From Pleurodeles waltl (Eukaryota > Chordata > Amphibia > Caudata > Salamandridae): a DNA stretch of 64,000 nt. Below are positions 23,389-35,443 of the stretch, piece after piece; the first letter of the stretch is position 1; each line of letters opens with the position of its first letter. The notes beneath the pieces were generated by a model. It ran no database searches. It saw only the letters and a program-made list of their open reading frames with translations, and was not told the DNA's origin. Made by a program: the position numbers and the translations under genes. The DNA is taken from assembly GCF_031143425.1 (NCBI RefSeq), contig NC_090441.1, forward strand, positions 225,986,928 through 226,050,927, in the 5' to 3' direction.

Positions 23389-24308
23389 CTATTTAATAGA
23401 AACCTCCGTTGAGCGTTGTGATTCCTGTCTCGGTTTCACGTACTCAGTTCTCCGCTCTGACCGCCCACCTCTCTCACTTCTCTTGTCCGAGGAGTCCTGA
23501 AAGGAATGAGATTGGCATGTATCAGTATATTGATATCTATCAGGCGTTTTCAAATTATCCCTATTCCTGAGATTATACCTATTCTGCTGGGTCTCCGATT
23601 GCGGAGATTGTCCCCCATCCTTCTTAGGTGTTTGCTGTTTCTTTTCCCAGCGCTTTTTAGTACACTCAGGTTGCTGTTGTTTAGCATTATCTTTATTATT
23701 TTTACCCTGTAATTGGGGTTTTTGTGGTCTAGCTCCTAGGCTATCGCGACCAATACTGGAATATGTTTCTGCTATTATTCTCGGGAGTTCCCGCTCCTGA
23801 TTAATCTGCGGAACGTCCCGAAGACACATACGCACAGCTAGTGCTACTGCCTCTCCCTTGAGATTACTCAAAATAATAGAAGAAACCGCGGAAAATTGCC
23901 CATCAACTGCATGCCTAAATCTAAGGCGGGGGCAGCCCCATATTCATCTTGAATTTGTTTAAGCACTTCAGGCAGATTAGCCAAAGTCGGTGTACCGTGC
24001 GCTGTAGTGTAGAGCGCAGCCAACACCGTGCCCCATGTATTACAAAGGTCCACTGGAGGAACCATTCCATACGGCAAACATATTGTCAATATTCTATGTT
24101 TATCCTGAGGTCCCGTCTGGGGAAATACTGCTTCCAGCGTATTATTTTTTTGCGCCAGCCAAAATGGAGTCTCCTCACGTTTAGCCGGTACCTTTCCCAT
24201 AACTGAGTGTACAGTGGCCGGATTGATACCCGGAACCACTGCCTATGGGTGCGCCGGAGCAGCACGCGCTGCATTAGTATTTAATGCCTGCATTACAAAC
24301 TGAACCAG
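23389..24308 (-). pseudogene. gag: ERV gag, 3' part
   Basis: Continuation of gag after the Gmr1-A insertion. A TAG near 24244 precedes 123 open codons to 23868. A frameshift near 23870 leads to 160 codons that are rich in Gln, Lys, Asn and Arg (RYNLRNRDNL), resembling a nucleic-acid-binding C-terminus without Cys-His zinc knuckles. Foamy Gag proteins also lack zinc knuckles and have basic C-terminal boxes. The first five bases are the ACCAG duplication at the Gmr1-A boundary. Confidence 0.7.
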
Positions 24309-25520
24309 TGTAGGAAAGTACCATCTTGCCTGGCATGTTACCTTCATTTTTCACTGTATATATGTTGTTTTAGTTGTATGTGTCACTGGGACCCTGTTCA
24401 CCAGGGCCCCAGTGCTCATAAGTGTGCCTGAATGTGTTACCTGTGTAGTGACTAACTGTCTCACTGAGGCTCTGCTAATCAGAACCTCAGTGGTTATGCT
24501 CTCTCATTTCTTTCAAATTGTCACTGACAGGCTAGTGACCAATTTTACCAATTTACATTGGCTTACTGGAACACCCTTATAATTCCCTAGTATATGGTAC
24601 TGAGGTACCCAGGGTATTGGGGTTCCAGGAGATCCCTATGGGCTGCAGCATTTCTTTTGCCACCCATAGGGAGCTCTGACAATCCTTACACAGGCCTGCC
24701 ACTGCAGCCTGAGTGAATTAACGCACACGTTATTTCACAGCCATTTTACACTGCACTTAAGTAACTTATAAGTCACCTATATGTCTAACCTTTACCTGGT
24801 AAAGGTTGGGTGCTAAGTTACTTAGTGTGAGGGCACCCTGGCACTAGCCAAGGTGCCCCCACATTGTTCAGGGCCAATTCCCCGGACTATGTGAGTGCGG
24901 GGACACCATTACACGCGTGCACTACATATAGGTCACTACCTATATGTAGCTTCACAATGGTAACTCCGAATATGGCCATGTAATATGTCTATGATCATGG
25001 AATTGCCCCCTCTATACCATTCTGGCATAGTTGGCACAATCCCATGATCCCAGTGGTCTGTAGCACAGACCCTGGTACTGCCATACTGCCTTTCCCGGGG
25101 TTTCACTGCAGCTGCTGCTCCTGCCAACCCCTCAGACAGGCATCTGCCCTCCTGGGGTCCAGCCAGGCCTGGCCCAGGATGGCAGAACAAAGGAATTCCT
25201 CTGAGAGAGGGTGTTACACCCTCTCCCTTTGGAAAATGGTGTGAAGGCAGGGGAGGAGTAGCCTCCCCCAGCCTCTGGAAATGCTTTCTTGGGCACAGAT
25301 GTGCCCAATTCTGCATAAGCCAGTCTACACCGGTTCAGGGACCCCTTAGCCCTGCTCTGGCGCGAAACTGGACAAAGGAAAGGGGAGTGACCACTCCCCT
25401 GACCTGTACCTCCCCTGGGAGGTGCCCAGAGCTCCTCCAGTGTGCTCCAGACCTCTGCCATCTTGGAAACAGAGGTGCTGCTGGCACACTGGACTGCTCT
25501 GAGTGGCCAGTGCCACCAGG

Positions 25521-25528
25521 TGACGTCA
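25521..25528. promoter_or_regulatory. CRE/ATF site in Gmr1 LTR
   Basis: A perfect palindrome, TGACGTCA. It is also present in the solo LTR and in the LTRs at about 33663, 46480, 51525, 58733 and 61469; the truncated LTR at 45113 has lost it (TGACATCA). It lies 500 bases before the conserved splice donor and is the best promoter-proximal motif in the LTR; no TATA box was seen nearby. Confidence 0.5.
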
Positions 25529-26033
25529 GAGACTCCTTGTGATAGGCTCCTTCAGGTGTTGCTAGCCTATCCTCTCTCCTAGGTAGCCAAACCCTCTTTT
25601 CTGGCTATTTAGGGTCTCTGTCTCTTGGGATTCCTTAGATAACGAATGCAAGAGCTCATCCGAGTTCCTCTGCATCTCTCTCTTCACCTTCTGCCAAGGA
25701 ATCGACTGCTGACCGTGCTGGAAGCCTGCAAACCTGCAACATAGTAGCAAAGACGACTACTGCAACTCTGTAACGCTGATCCTGCCGCCTTCTCGACTGT
25801 TTTCCTGGTGGTGCATGCTGTGGGGGTAGTCTGCCTCCTCTCTGCACTAGAAGCTCCGAAGAAATCTCCCGTGGGTCGACGGAATCGTCCCCCTGGAACC
25901 GCAGGCACCAAAAAGCTGCATTACCGGTCCCTTGGGTCTCCTCTCAGCATGACGAGCGAGGTCCCTCAAATCCAGCAACTCTGTCCAAGTGACCCTCACA
26001 GTCCAGTGACTCTTCAGTCCAAGTTTGGTGGAG

Positions 26034-26636
26034 GTAAGTCCTTGCCTCACCTCGCTAGACTGCATTGCTGGGAACTGCGACTTTTGCAGCTACTCCGGCC
26101 CCTGTGCACTTCCGGCGGAAATCCTTCATGCACAGCCAAGCCTGGGTCCACGGCACTCTAACCTGCATTGCACGACTTTCTAAGTTGGTGTCCGGCGACG
26201 TGGGACTCCTTTGTGCGACTTCGGGTGAGCACCATTTCACGCATCCTCGTAGTGCCTGTTTCTGGCACTTATCCGGGAGCTACCTGCTGCTAAGAGGGCT
26301 CCTTGTCTTGATCGACGTTTCCTCTACCTTCTGGTCCAATTTGCGACCTCCTGGTCCCTCCTGGGCTACAGCAGCGTCCAAAAACGCTAACCACACAATT
26401 TGCAGCTAGCAAGGCTTGAAGGCGTTCTTTCGGCGGGAAAATACTTCTGCACGACTCCACAAGGCGAGAGGGATCCATCCTCCAAAGGGGAAGTCTCTAG
26501 CCTTTTGCGTTCCTGCAGAAACCGCAGCTTCTTCAGTCCAGTCGAAGCTTCTTTGCACCCGCAGCTGGCATTTCCTGGGCATCTGCCCATCTCCGACTTG
26601 CTTGTGACTTTTGGACTTGGTCCCCTTGTTCCACAG
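26034..26636 (+). other. candidate 5'-UTR intron inside Gmr1 LTR
   Basis: Consensus donor GAG|GTAAGT at 26034 and acceptor TTGTTCCACAG|G ending at 26636. Both sites recur in the full-length LTRs of the window. The 603-base segment lies between the presumed promoter and the polyadenylation signal, so it would be spliced from the transcript leader, and also from the 3' end of the same RNA. Confidence 0.4.
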
Positions 26637-27056
26637 GTACCCCAGATTGGAAATCCAGCATTGTTGCATTGTTGGTTTGTGTCTTTCCTGCCTTATTCCC
26701 CTATCACGACTTCTTTGTCCTTTGGGGAACTTTAGTGCACTTTGCACTCACTCTTCAAGGTCTTGGGGAGGGCTATTTTTCTAACCCTCACTATTTTCTA
26801 ATAGTCCCAGCGACCCTCTACAAGGTCACATAGGTTTGGGGTCCATTCGTGGTTCGCATTCCACTTTTGGAGTATATGGTTTGTGTTGCCCCTATCCCTA
26901 TGTGTCCCCATTGCATCCTATTGTAACTATACATTGTTTGCACTGTTTTCTAAGACTATACTGCATATTTCTGGTATTGTGTATATATATCTTGTGTATA
27001 TTTCCTATCCTCTCACTGAGGGTACACTCTGAGATACTTTGGCATATTGTCATAAA

Positions 27057-27062
27057 AATAAA
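27057..27062 (+). promoter_or_regulatory. polyadenylation signal of Gmr1 LTR
   Basis: AATAAA followed by a GT-rich stretch (27085-27115), the usual arrangement for cleavage. It is conserved in the other complete LTRs and places the R/U5 boundary near 27080. Confidence 0.65.
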
Positions 27063-27302
27063 GTACCTTTATTTTTAGTATAACTGTGTATTGTGTTTTC
27101 TTATGATATTGTGCATATGACACTAAGTGGTACTGTAGTAGCTTCACACGTCTCCTAGTTCAGCCTAAGCTGCTCTGCTAAGCTACCATTATCTATCAGC
27201 CTAAGCTGCTAGACACCCTATACACTAATAAGGGATAACTGGGCCTGGTGCAAGGTGCAAGTACCCCTTGGTACTCACTACAAGCCAGTCCAGCCTCCTA
27301 CA

Positions 27303-27574
27303 TTTGGTTGTGCAGCGGTGGGATAAGTGCTTTGAGACTACTTACCACTCTTGTCATTGTACTTTTCATAAGAGAAAAATATACAAAACAAGTTCAGTGT
27401 ATATACACATTGCCAAAAAGTTTTGCATTTCCTCTTTTCACTCTTTTCTAAGTGCTGAAAAGTACTTCTAACTTTCTAAAAAGTTCTAAAAAGTTTTTAA
27501 AGTTTTTTTCCAGTCTTTCTAAAAGCTCTGACAAACTTTTTTCTCTTTTTCTATCACTTTAACTCTCTCTAAAA
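27303..27574 (+). promoter_or_regulatory. Gmr1-A primer-binding site and gag leader
   Basis: Immediately after the LTR comes a TTGG...CAGCGGTGGGAT motif. Element B has the cleaner form TGGTGGCAGCGGTGGGAT at 48261. The position and the TGG start fit a tRNA primer site, but I could not assign the tRNA. The rest of the leader is AT-rich with repeated AAAAGTTCTA-like words, and it has no frame. Confidence 0.6.
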
Positions 27575-30500
27575 ATGTCTGGCACAGGCCAAAATGTTGA
27601 TCTGTCCAAACTTGCATATGATCACCTTAGCTGGAAAGGAGCAAGGAGTCTCTGCATAGAGAGAGGTTTGAGTGTAGGGAAGAATCCTTCCTTGGAATTG
27701 TTACTTAACATGCTTAGAGAACAAGATAAGGCAAGAAGTGCCCCATCTGTTGAAAAAGTAGCTAATGGTTCCCAATCTGATCCAGGGACTCCCCCAGAAA
27801 AAGATTCAGGAAAGAAACTTCCTAGCCTGCCCATTACTAGACAGTCTAGCATAGTTGGTAATGATGTTGAGTCACACCATACAAATAGTGTTGTCTCACA
27901 TCAGAGCAAAAGCATTTATTCTCACCACAGTGGTACTGATGTTTCTGTAAGCCAAGCTGTTAGGGTGCCCTCTGTAAGGGACAGGTCTCCTTCTGTCCAT
28001 TCTCACCATACTTCTGTTTCAAGGCATGTCCCTCCCACCCACCCTGATGACAGATTGTTAGAAAGGGAGCTCAATAGATTGAGAGTGGAACAAACCAGAC
28101 TGAAGCTCAAGAAGCAACAGCTGGATTTGGATAGACAGACTTTAGAAGTAGAGAAGGAGAGACAGAAACTGGGTTTAGAAACCCATGGTGGCAGCAGCAG
28201 TATTCCCCATATTCATCCTGCAAAAGAGCATGATTCCAGGAATCTGCATAAGATAGTTCCCCCTTATAAGGAGGGGGATGACATTAAAAAGTGGTTTGCT
28301 GCACTTGAGAGGGCCTGTGCTGTACAGGATGTCCCTCAAAGGCAGTGGGCTGCTATCCTATGGCTATCATTTAGTGGAAAAGGTAGGGATAGGCTCCTTA
28401 CTGTAAAAGAAAATGAAGCTAATGATTACAAAGTTCTTAAGAATGTACTCCTGGATGGTTATGGCTTAACCACTGAACAATACAAGATAAAGTTCAGAAA
28501 GACCAAAAAGGAGTCTTCACAAGACTGGGTTGATTTCATTGACCATTCAGTGAAGGCCTTGGAGGGGTGGTTACATGGCAGTAAAGTTACTGATTATGAC
28601 AGCCTGTATAACTTGATCCTGAGAGAGCATATCCTTAATAATTGTGTGTCTTATTTGTTACACCAGTACTTGGTGGACTCTGATCTGACCTCTCCCCAAG
28701 AATTGGGAAAGAAGGCAGACAAATGGGTCAGAACAAGGGTGAACAGAAAAGTTCATACAGGGGGTGACAAAGATGGCAACAAGAAGAAGGATGGTAAGTC
28801 TTCAGACAAGGGTGGGGACAAATCTAAAAATGAGTCTTCATCAGGCCCACAAAAACACTCTGGTGGGGGTGGTGGGCCCAAATCCTCTTCTAATCAAAAC
28901 AAGGAAAAGAAACCATGGTGCTATTTATGTAAAATAAAAGGCCATTGGACAACAGATCCCAGTTGTCCAAAGAAAGGCACCAAGCCTCCTACCACTACAA
29001 CCCCTACTGCTACACCTAGTGTCCCTACTAATAGCAGTGGTGGTGGGAGCAAACCTACTAATAGCCAATCCAAGGGAGTAGCTGGGCTCACAATTGGTAA
29101 CTTAGTTGGGGTTGGCCTTGTTAGGGAGGCCACAGAGGCTGTGTTAGTCTCTGAGGGGGCTATTGATTTAGCCACCTTAGTTGCTTGTCCCCTTAATATG
29201 GATAAGTACAAGCAGCTACCCCTAATAAATGGTGTTGAGGTTCAGGCCTACAGGGACACTGGAGCCAGTGTAACTATGGTCATAGAGAAACTGGTCCACC
29301 CTGAACAACACCTACTTGGTCACCAGTACCAAGTAACCGATGCTCACAACAACACACTTAGCCACCCCATGGCTGTTGTAAATCTCAACTGGGGGGGGGT
29401 TACTGGTCCAAAGAAAGTTGTGGTAGCTTCAGATTTAGCTGCAGATTTACCTGTAGACTGTCTATTAGGGAATGATTTGGAGACATCAGCTTGGTCAGAT
29501 GTGGAGTTGGAGGCCCATGCAGCAATGCTGGGCATCCCAGGGCATAGTTTTGCTTTGACAAGGGCTCAGGCCAAAAAGCAAAAAGGACAGGGAAGCTTGG
29601 ATCCTGGAACAATGGACCAAGTGCTCCCTAAAGCTAGGGCTAGTAGAAGCAAACCACTTCCTACTATCCCTCCCTCTACAGTGGATTCAACTTCTGAGGA
29701 AGAAGAATTCCCTCCCTGTGCAGAACCTACACCAGAGGAGCTTCAAGCAGACACTGCTGAACTTTTGGGTGAAGGGGGGCCTGCCAGGGAGGAGCTGAGT
29801 ATGGCACAACAAACCTGTCCCACATTAGAGGGTATCAGACAGCAAGCTGTCAAACAGGCTAATGGGGATGTCAGTGACTCTCACAGAGTTTACTGGGAGG
29901 ACAACCTCTTGTATACTGAGGCAAGGGATCCTAAACCTGGAACTGCCAGGAGATTAGTGATTCCTCAGGAGTACAGAAAGTTCCTCCTAACTCTGGCGCA
30001 CAACATTCCCCTAGCTGGGCACCTGGGACAAATGACAACTTGGGACAGACTGGTTCCCTTGTTTCATTGGCCTAGGATGTCTGAGGACACACAAGATTTT
30101 TGTAAGTCCTGTGAAACCTGTCAAGCCAGTGGCAAAACAGGTGGCACTCCAAAGGCACCCCTTATTCCACTGCCTGTGGTTGGGGTTCCCTTTGAAAGGG
30201 TAGGGGTTGACATAGTTGGCCCCCTTGACCCTCCTACTGCTTCAGGCAATAGGTTTATCTTGGTGGTAGTGGACCATGCCACAAGATATCCTGAAGCAAT
30301 TCCTTTAAGGACCACTACAGCACCTGCAGTGGCAAAGGCCCTCCTAGGAATATTTTCTAGGGTGGGCTTCCCAAAGGAAGTAGTATCAGACAGGGGAAGC
30401 AATTTCATGTCTGCATACTTGAAGGCCATGTGGAAGGAGTATGGTGTGACTTACAAGTTCACTACACCCTATCATCCACAAACAAATGGACTGGTGGAGA

Positions 30501-32585
30501 GATTTAATAAAACTCTCAAAGGCATGATTATGGGTCTCCCTGAAAAACTCCGCAGGAGATGGGATATCCTGTTACCATGCCTCCTTTTTGCCTACAGGGA
30601 GGTACCCCAGAAAGGAGTGGGCTTCAGCCCCTTTGAACTTCTTTTTGGACACCCTGTTAGGGGTCCACTCACACTTGTAAAGGAGGGTTGGGAACAACCT
30701 TTAAAAGCTCCTAAGCAAGATATTGTGGATTATGTACTTGGCCTCAGATCAAGGATGGCTGAGTACATGAAAAAGGCCAGTAAAAACCTTCAGGCCAGCC
30801 AAGAGCTCCATAAGCAATGGCATGATCAGAAGGCTGTTTTGGTTCAGTACCAACCAGGGCAGAAAGTGTGGGTCTTGGAGCCTGTGGCCCCAAGAGCACT
30901 CCAAGATAAATGGAGTGGACCCCACATAATTGTTGAAAAGAAGGGTGAAGTCACCTACTTAGTTGACTTAGGCACTGCCAGGAGTCCCCTTAGGGTGCTC
31001 CATGTCAATCGTCTGAAACCCTACTATGACAGGGCTGATCTCACCCTGCTCATGGCAACTGATGAGGGACAGGAAGAAGACAGTGATCCTCTACCTGATC
31101 TTTTCTCTTCCACAGAACAAGATGCTCTTGTGGAAGGTGTAGTTTTGGCTGATTTTCTTACTGCTGAGCAGAAAGACCATTGCATAAACCTCCTAGATCA
31201 ATTCTCTGAACTCTTCTCTACTGTGCCAGGTACCACTTCTTGGTGTGAGCACACTATAGATACTGGAGACAGTTTACCTGTCAAAAGTAAGATCTATAGG
31301 CAGCCTGACCATGTCAGGGACTGCATAAAGCAAGAGGTGCAGAAAATGTTAGAGCTGGGAGTGGTTGAGCACTCTGAAAGTCCATGGGCTTCTCCTGTGG
31401 TACTTGTACCAAAACCCCATTCCAAAGATGGAAAGAAGGAAATGCGGTTTTGTGTAGCCTATAGAGGTCTCAACCTTGTAACCAAAACTGATGCTCACCC
31501 TATACCCAGGGCAGATGAGCTCATAGATACACTGGCATCTGCCAAGTAGCTAAGCACTTTTGATTTGACTGCAGGGTATTGGCAGATCAAATTGTCAGAA
31601 GATGCTAAACCTAAAACTGCATTTTCAACCATTGGAGGCCATTACCAATTTACAGTAATGCCTTTTGGTTTGAAAAATGCACCTGCCACTTCTCAAAGGT
31701 TGGTGAACACAGTCCTGCAAGGGCTGGAAACTTTCAGTGCAGCATATTTAGACGATATAGCTGTCTTTAGCTCCAGCTGGGATGATCACCTGGTCCACCT
31801 ATGGAAAGTTTTGGAGGCCCTGCAAAAGGCAGGACTCACTATCAAGGCTTCAAAGTGCCAGATAGGGCAGGGAAAGGTGGTTTATCTGGGACACCTTGTT
31901 GGTGGGGAACAGATTGCACCACTTCAGGGGAAAATCCAAACAATTATTGATTGGGTTCCCCCTACCACTCAGACTCAGGTGAGAGCCTTCCTAGGCCTCA
32001 CTGGGTATTACAGGAGGTTCATTAAGAACTATGGCTCCATTGCAGCCCCTCTTAATGACCTCACATTCCAAAAAGATGCCTAAAAAGGTATTGTGGACAG
32101 CTAGCTGTCAGAAAGCTTTTGAGGAGCTGAAGCAGGCCATGTGCTCTGCACCTGTCCTGAAAAGCCCTTGTTACTCTAAAAAATTCTATGTCCAAACTGA
32201 TGCTTCTGAATTAGGAGTAGGGGCAGTCCTATCACAACTTAATTCTGAGGGCCAGGATCAACCTGTTGCTTTTATTAGTAGGAGGTTGACCCCTAGAGAA
32301 AAGCGTTGGTCTGCCATTGAGAGGGAGGCCTTTGCTGTGGTCTGGGCTCTGAAGAAGTTGAGGCCATACCTGTTTGGCACTCACTTCATTGTTCAGACAG
32401 ACCACAAACCTCTACTTTGGCTAAAACAAATGAAAGGTGAAAATCCTAAATTGTTGAGGTGGTCCATATCCCTACAGGGAATGGACTATACAGTGGAACA
32501 TTGACCTGGGAGTAGCCACTCCAATACAGATGGACTCTCCAGATATTTCCACTTAGACAATGAAGACTCATCAGGTCATGGCTAG
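27575..32585 (+). pseudogene. Gmr1-A gag-pol polyprotein, three breaks
   Basis: The 1324-codon frame starts at the first ATG after the leader. Gag has a SAP-like N-terminal segment (residues about 9-50), a Ser/His-rich linker, a charged coiled coil (about 160-200), a capsid region and one zinc knuckle, CYLCKIKGHW (about 450). The protease site is DTGAS near 560. The integrase zinc finger (H, H, CKSCETC near 805-850) and catalytic residues (GVDIVGPL, SDRGSNF, GLVERFNK) come before RT. RT has FCVAYRGLN, where B and C have Asp for Ala, and YLDD at 31745-31756. Breaks: TAG at 31547, a one-base insertion near 32063, and TGA at 32502. RNase H (TDASELGVGAVLSQ) is in the last frame. Confidence 0.93.
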
Positions 32586-32603
32586 TCTTATTGTCCTTCG
32601 TTT

Positions 32604-32618
32604 GGGGGGGGGGGGTTG
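32604..32618 (+). promoter_or_regulatory. Gmr1-A polypurine tract (poly-G)
   Basis: Twelve G residues followed by TTG, directly before the 3' LTR. Elements B and C have 9 and 10 G at the same place. Confidence 0.6.
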
Positions 32619-35443
32619 TGTAGGAAAGTACCATCTTGCCTGGCATGTTACCCCCATTTTTCACTGTATATATGTTGTTTTAGTTGTATGTGTCACTGGG
32701 ACCCTGTTCACCAGGGCCCCAGTGCTCATAAGTGTGCCTGAATGTGTTACCTGTGCAGTGACTAACTGTCTCACTGAGGCTCTGCTAATCATAACCTCAG
32801 TGGTTATTCTCTCTCATTTCTTTCAAATTGTCACTGACAGGCTATTGACCAATTTTACCAATTTACATTGGCTTACTGGAACACCCTTATAATTCCCTAG
32901 TATATGGTACTGAGGTACCCAGGGTATTGGGGTTCCAGGAGATCCCTATGGGCTGCAGCATTTCTTTTGCCACCCATAGGGAGCTCTGACAATCCTTACA
33001 CAGGCCTGCCACTGCAGCCTGAGTGAAATAACGCACACGTTATTTCACAGCCATTTTACACTGCACTTAAGTAACTTATAAGTCACCTATATGTCTAACC
33101 TTTACCTGGTAAAGGTTGGGTGCTAAGTTACTTAGTGTGAGGGCACCCTGGCACTAGCCAAGGTGCCCCCACATTGTTCAGGGCCAATTCCCAGTGGTCT
33201 GTAGCACAGACCCTGGTACTGCCATACTGCCTTTCCCGGGGTTTCACTGCAGCTGCTGCTGCTGCCAACCCCTCAGACAGGCATCTGCCCTCCTGGGGTC
33301 CAGCCAGGCCTGGCCCAGGATGGCAGAACAAAGGACTTCCTCTGAGAGAGGGTGTTACACCCTCTCCCTTTGGAAAATGGTGTGAAGGCAGGGGAGGAGT
33401 AGCCTCCCCCAGCCTCTGGAAATGCTTTCTTGGGCACAGATGTGCCCAATTCTGCATAAGCCAGTCTACACCGGTTCAGGGACCCCTTAGCCCTGCTCTG
33501 GCGCGAAACTGGACAAAGGAAAGGGGAGTGACCACTCCCCTGACCTGTACCTCCCCTGGGAGGTGCCCAGAGCTCCTCCAGTGTGCTCCAGACCTCTGCC
33601 ATCTTGGAAACAGAGGTGCTACTGGCACACTGGACTGCTCTGAGTGGCCAGTGCCACCAGGTGACGTCAGAGACTCCTTGTGATAGGCTCCTTCAGGTGT
33701 TGCTAGCCTATCCTCTCTCCTAGGTAGCCAAACACTCTTTTCTGGCTATTTAGGGTCTCTGTCTCTTGGGATTCCTTAGATAACGAATGCAAGAGCTCAT
33801 CCGAGTTCCTCTGCATCTTTCTCTTCACCTTCTGCCAAGGAATCGACTGCTGACCGCGCTGGAAGCCTGCAAACCTGCAACATAGTAGCAAAGACGACTA
33901 CTGCAACTCTGTAACGCTGATCCTGCCGCCTTCTCGACTGTTTTCCTGGTGGTGCATGCTGTGGGGGTAGTCTGCCTCCTCTCTGCACTAGAAGCTCCGA
34001 AGAAATCTCCCGTGGGTCGACGGAATCTTCCCCCTGCAACCGCAGGCACCAAAAAGCTGCATTACCGGTCCCTTGGGTCTCCTCTTAGCACGACGAGCGA
34101 GGTCCCTCAAATCCAGCAACTCTGTCCAAGTGACCCCCACAGTCCAGTGACTCTTCAGTCCAAGTTTGGTGGAGGTAAGTCCTTGCCTCACCTCGCTAGA
34201 CTGCATTGCTGGGAACTGCGACTTTTGCAGCTACTCCGGCCCCTGTGCACTTCCGGCGGAAATCCTTCGTGCACATCCAAGCCTGGGTCCACGGCACTCT
34301 AACTTGCATTGCACGACTTTCTAAGTTGGTCTCCGGCGACGTGGGACTCCTTTGTGCGACTTCGGGTGAGCACCGTTTCACGCATCCTCGTAGTGCCTGT
34401 TTCTGGCACTTCTCCGGGTGCTACCTGCTGCTAAGAGGGCTTCTTGTCTTGCTCGACGTCCCCCCTACCTCTTGGTTCAATTTGCGATCTCCTGGTCCCT
34501 CCTGGGCCGCAGCAGCATCCAAAAACGCTAACCGCACGATTTACAGCTAGCAAGGCTTGTTGGCGTTCTTTCGGCGGGAAAACACTTCTGCACGACTCTA
34601 TAAGGCAAGTGGGATCCGTCCTCCAAAGGGGATGTCTCTAGCCCTTTGCGTTCCTGCAGAAACCACAGCTTCTTTAGTCCAGTCGAAGCTTCTTTGCACC
34701 CACAGCTGGCATTTCCTGGGCATCTGCCCATCTCCGACTTGCTTGTGACTTTTGGACTTGGTCCCCGTGTTCCACAGGTACCCCAGATTGGAAATCCAGC
34801 ATTGTTGCATTGTTGGTTTGTGTCTTTCCTGCCTTATTTCCCTATCACAACTTCTTTGTCCTTTGGGGAACTTTAGTGCACTTTGCACTCTCTCTTCAGG
34901 GTCTTGGGGAGGGCTATTTTTCTAACCCTCACTATTTTCTAATAGTCCCAGCGACCCTCTACAAGGTCACATAGGTTTGGGGTCCATTCGTGGTTCGCAT
35001 TCCACTTTTGGAGTATATGGTTTGTGTTGCCCCTATCCCTATGTGTCCCCATTGCATCCTATTGTAACTATACATTGTTTGCACTGTTTTCTAAGACTAT
35101 ACTGCATATTTCTGGTATTGTGTATATATATCTTGTGTATATTTCCTATCCTCTCACTGAGGGTACACTCTGAGATACTTTGGCATATTGTCATAAAAAT
35201 AAAGTACCTTTATTTTTAGTATAACTGTGTATTGTGTTTTCTTATGATATTGTGCATATGACACTAAGTGGTACTGTAGTAGCTTCACACGTCTCCTAGT
35301 TCAGCCTAAGCTGCTCTGCTAAGCTACCATTATCTATCAGCCTAAGCTGCTAGACACCCTATACACTAATAAGGGATAACTGGGCCTGGTGCAAGGTGCA
35401 AGTACCCCTTGGTACTCACTACAAGCTAGTCCAGCCTCCTACA
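32619..35443 (+). repeat. Gmr1-A 3' LTR with 168-bp deletion
   Basis: 2825 bp. Compared with the 5' LTR it lacks the block equivalent to about 24884-25051; the junction is at about 33190 and TCCC is shared by both breakpoints. The remaining signals (CRE, donor, acceptor, AATAAA) are kept. Confidence 0.93.

Larger units (their letters stand above)
24309..27302 (+). repeat. Gmr1-A 5' LTR
   Basis: 2994 bp. The first 1.2 kb is a chain of short palindromes. A CRE site, a strong splice donor, a matching acceptor and a polyadenylation signal follow in order, so most of the LTR after about 25.6 kb is probably R, with a U5 of about 220 bases. This length is unusual: most Ty3/gypsy LTRs are a few hundred bases. 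Recurrent short ORFs inside (antisense 126 codons, sense 80 codons) appear in all copies and are not taken as genes. Confidence 0.95.
24309..35443 (+). mobile_element. Gmr1-A, full-length Gmr1-like Ty3/gypsy element
   Basis: 11.1 kb, flanked by the 5-bp duplication ACCAG (24304-24308 and 35444-35448), inserted in ERV gag. LTRs are 2994 and 2825 bp, ending TGTAGGA...TCCTACA. One long coding region has the order Gag, protease, integrase, RT, RNase H. Integrase before RT is the copia-like order known in the Gmr1 group of deuterostome Ty3/gypsy elements. The LTRs differ by dozens of substitutions, roughly 2 % by eye, plus one 168-bp deletion. Three breaks inactivate pol. Confidence 0.95.

Noticed and set aside
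24936..25316. Antisense 126-codon ORF inside the LTR, repeated at several other LTRs
   Set aside because: It recurs only because the LTR recurs. It lies over the palindromic U3, is truncated or shifted in some copies, and matches no family I know.
26836..27078. Sense 80-codon hydrophobic ORF in the LTR, present in most copies
   Set aside because: It lies next to the polyadenylation signal and its conservation follows from recent LTR amplification; no start context or partner gene supports it.
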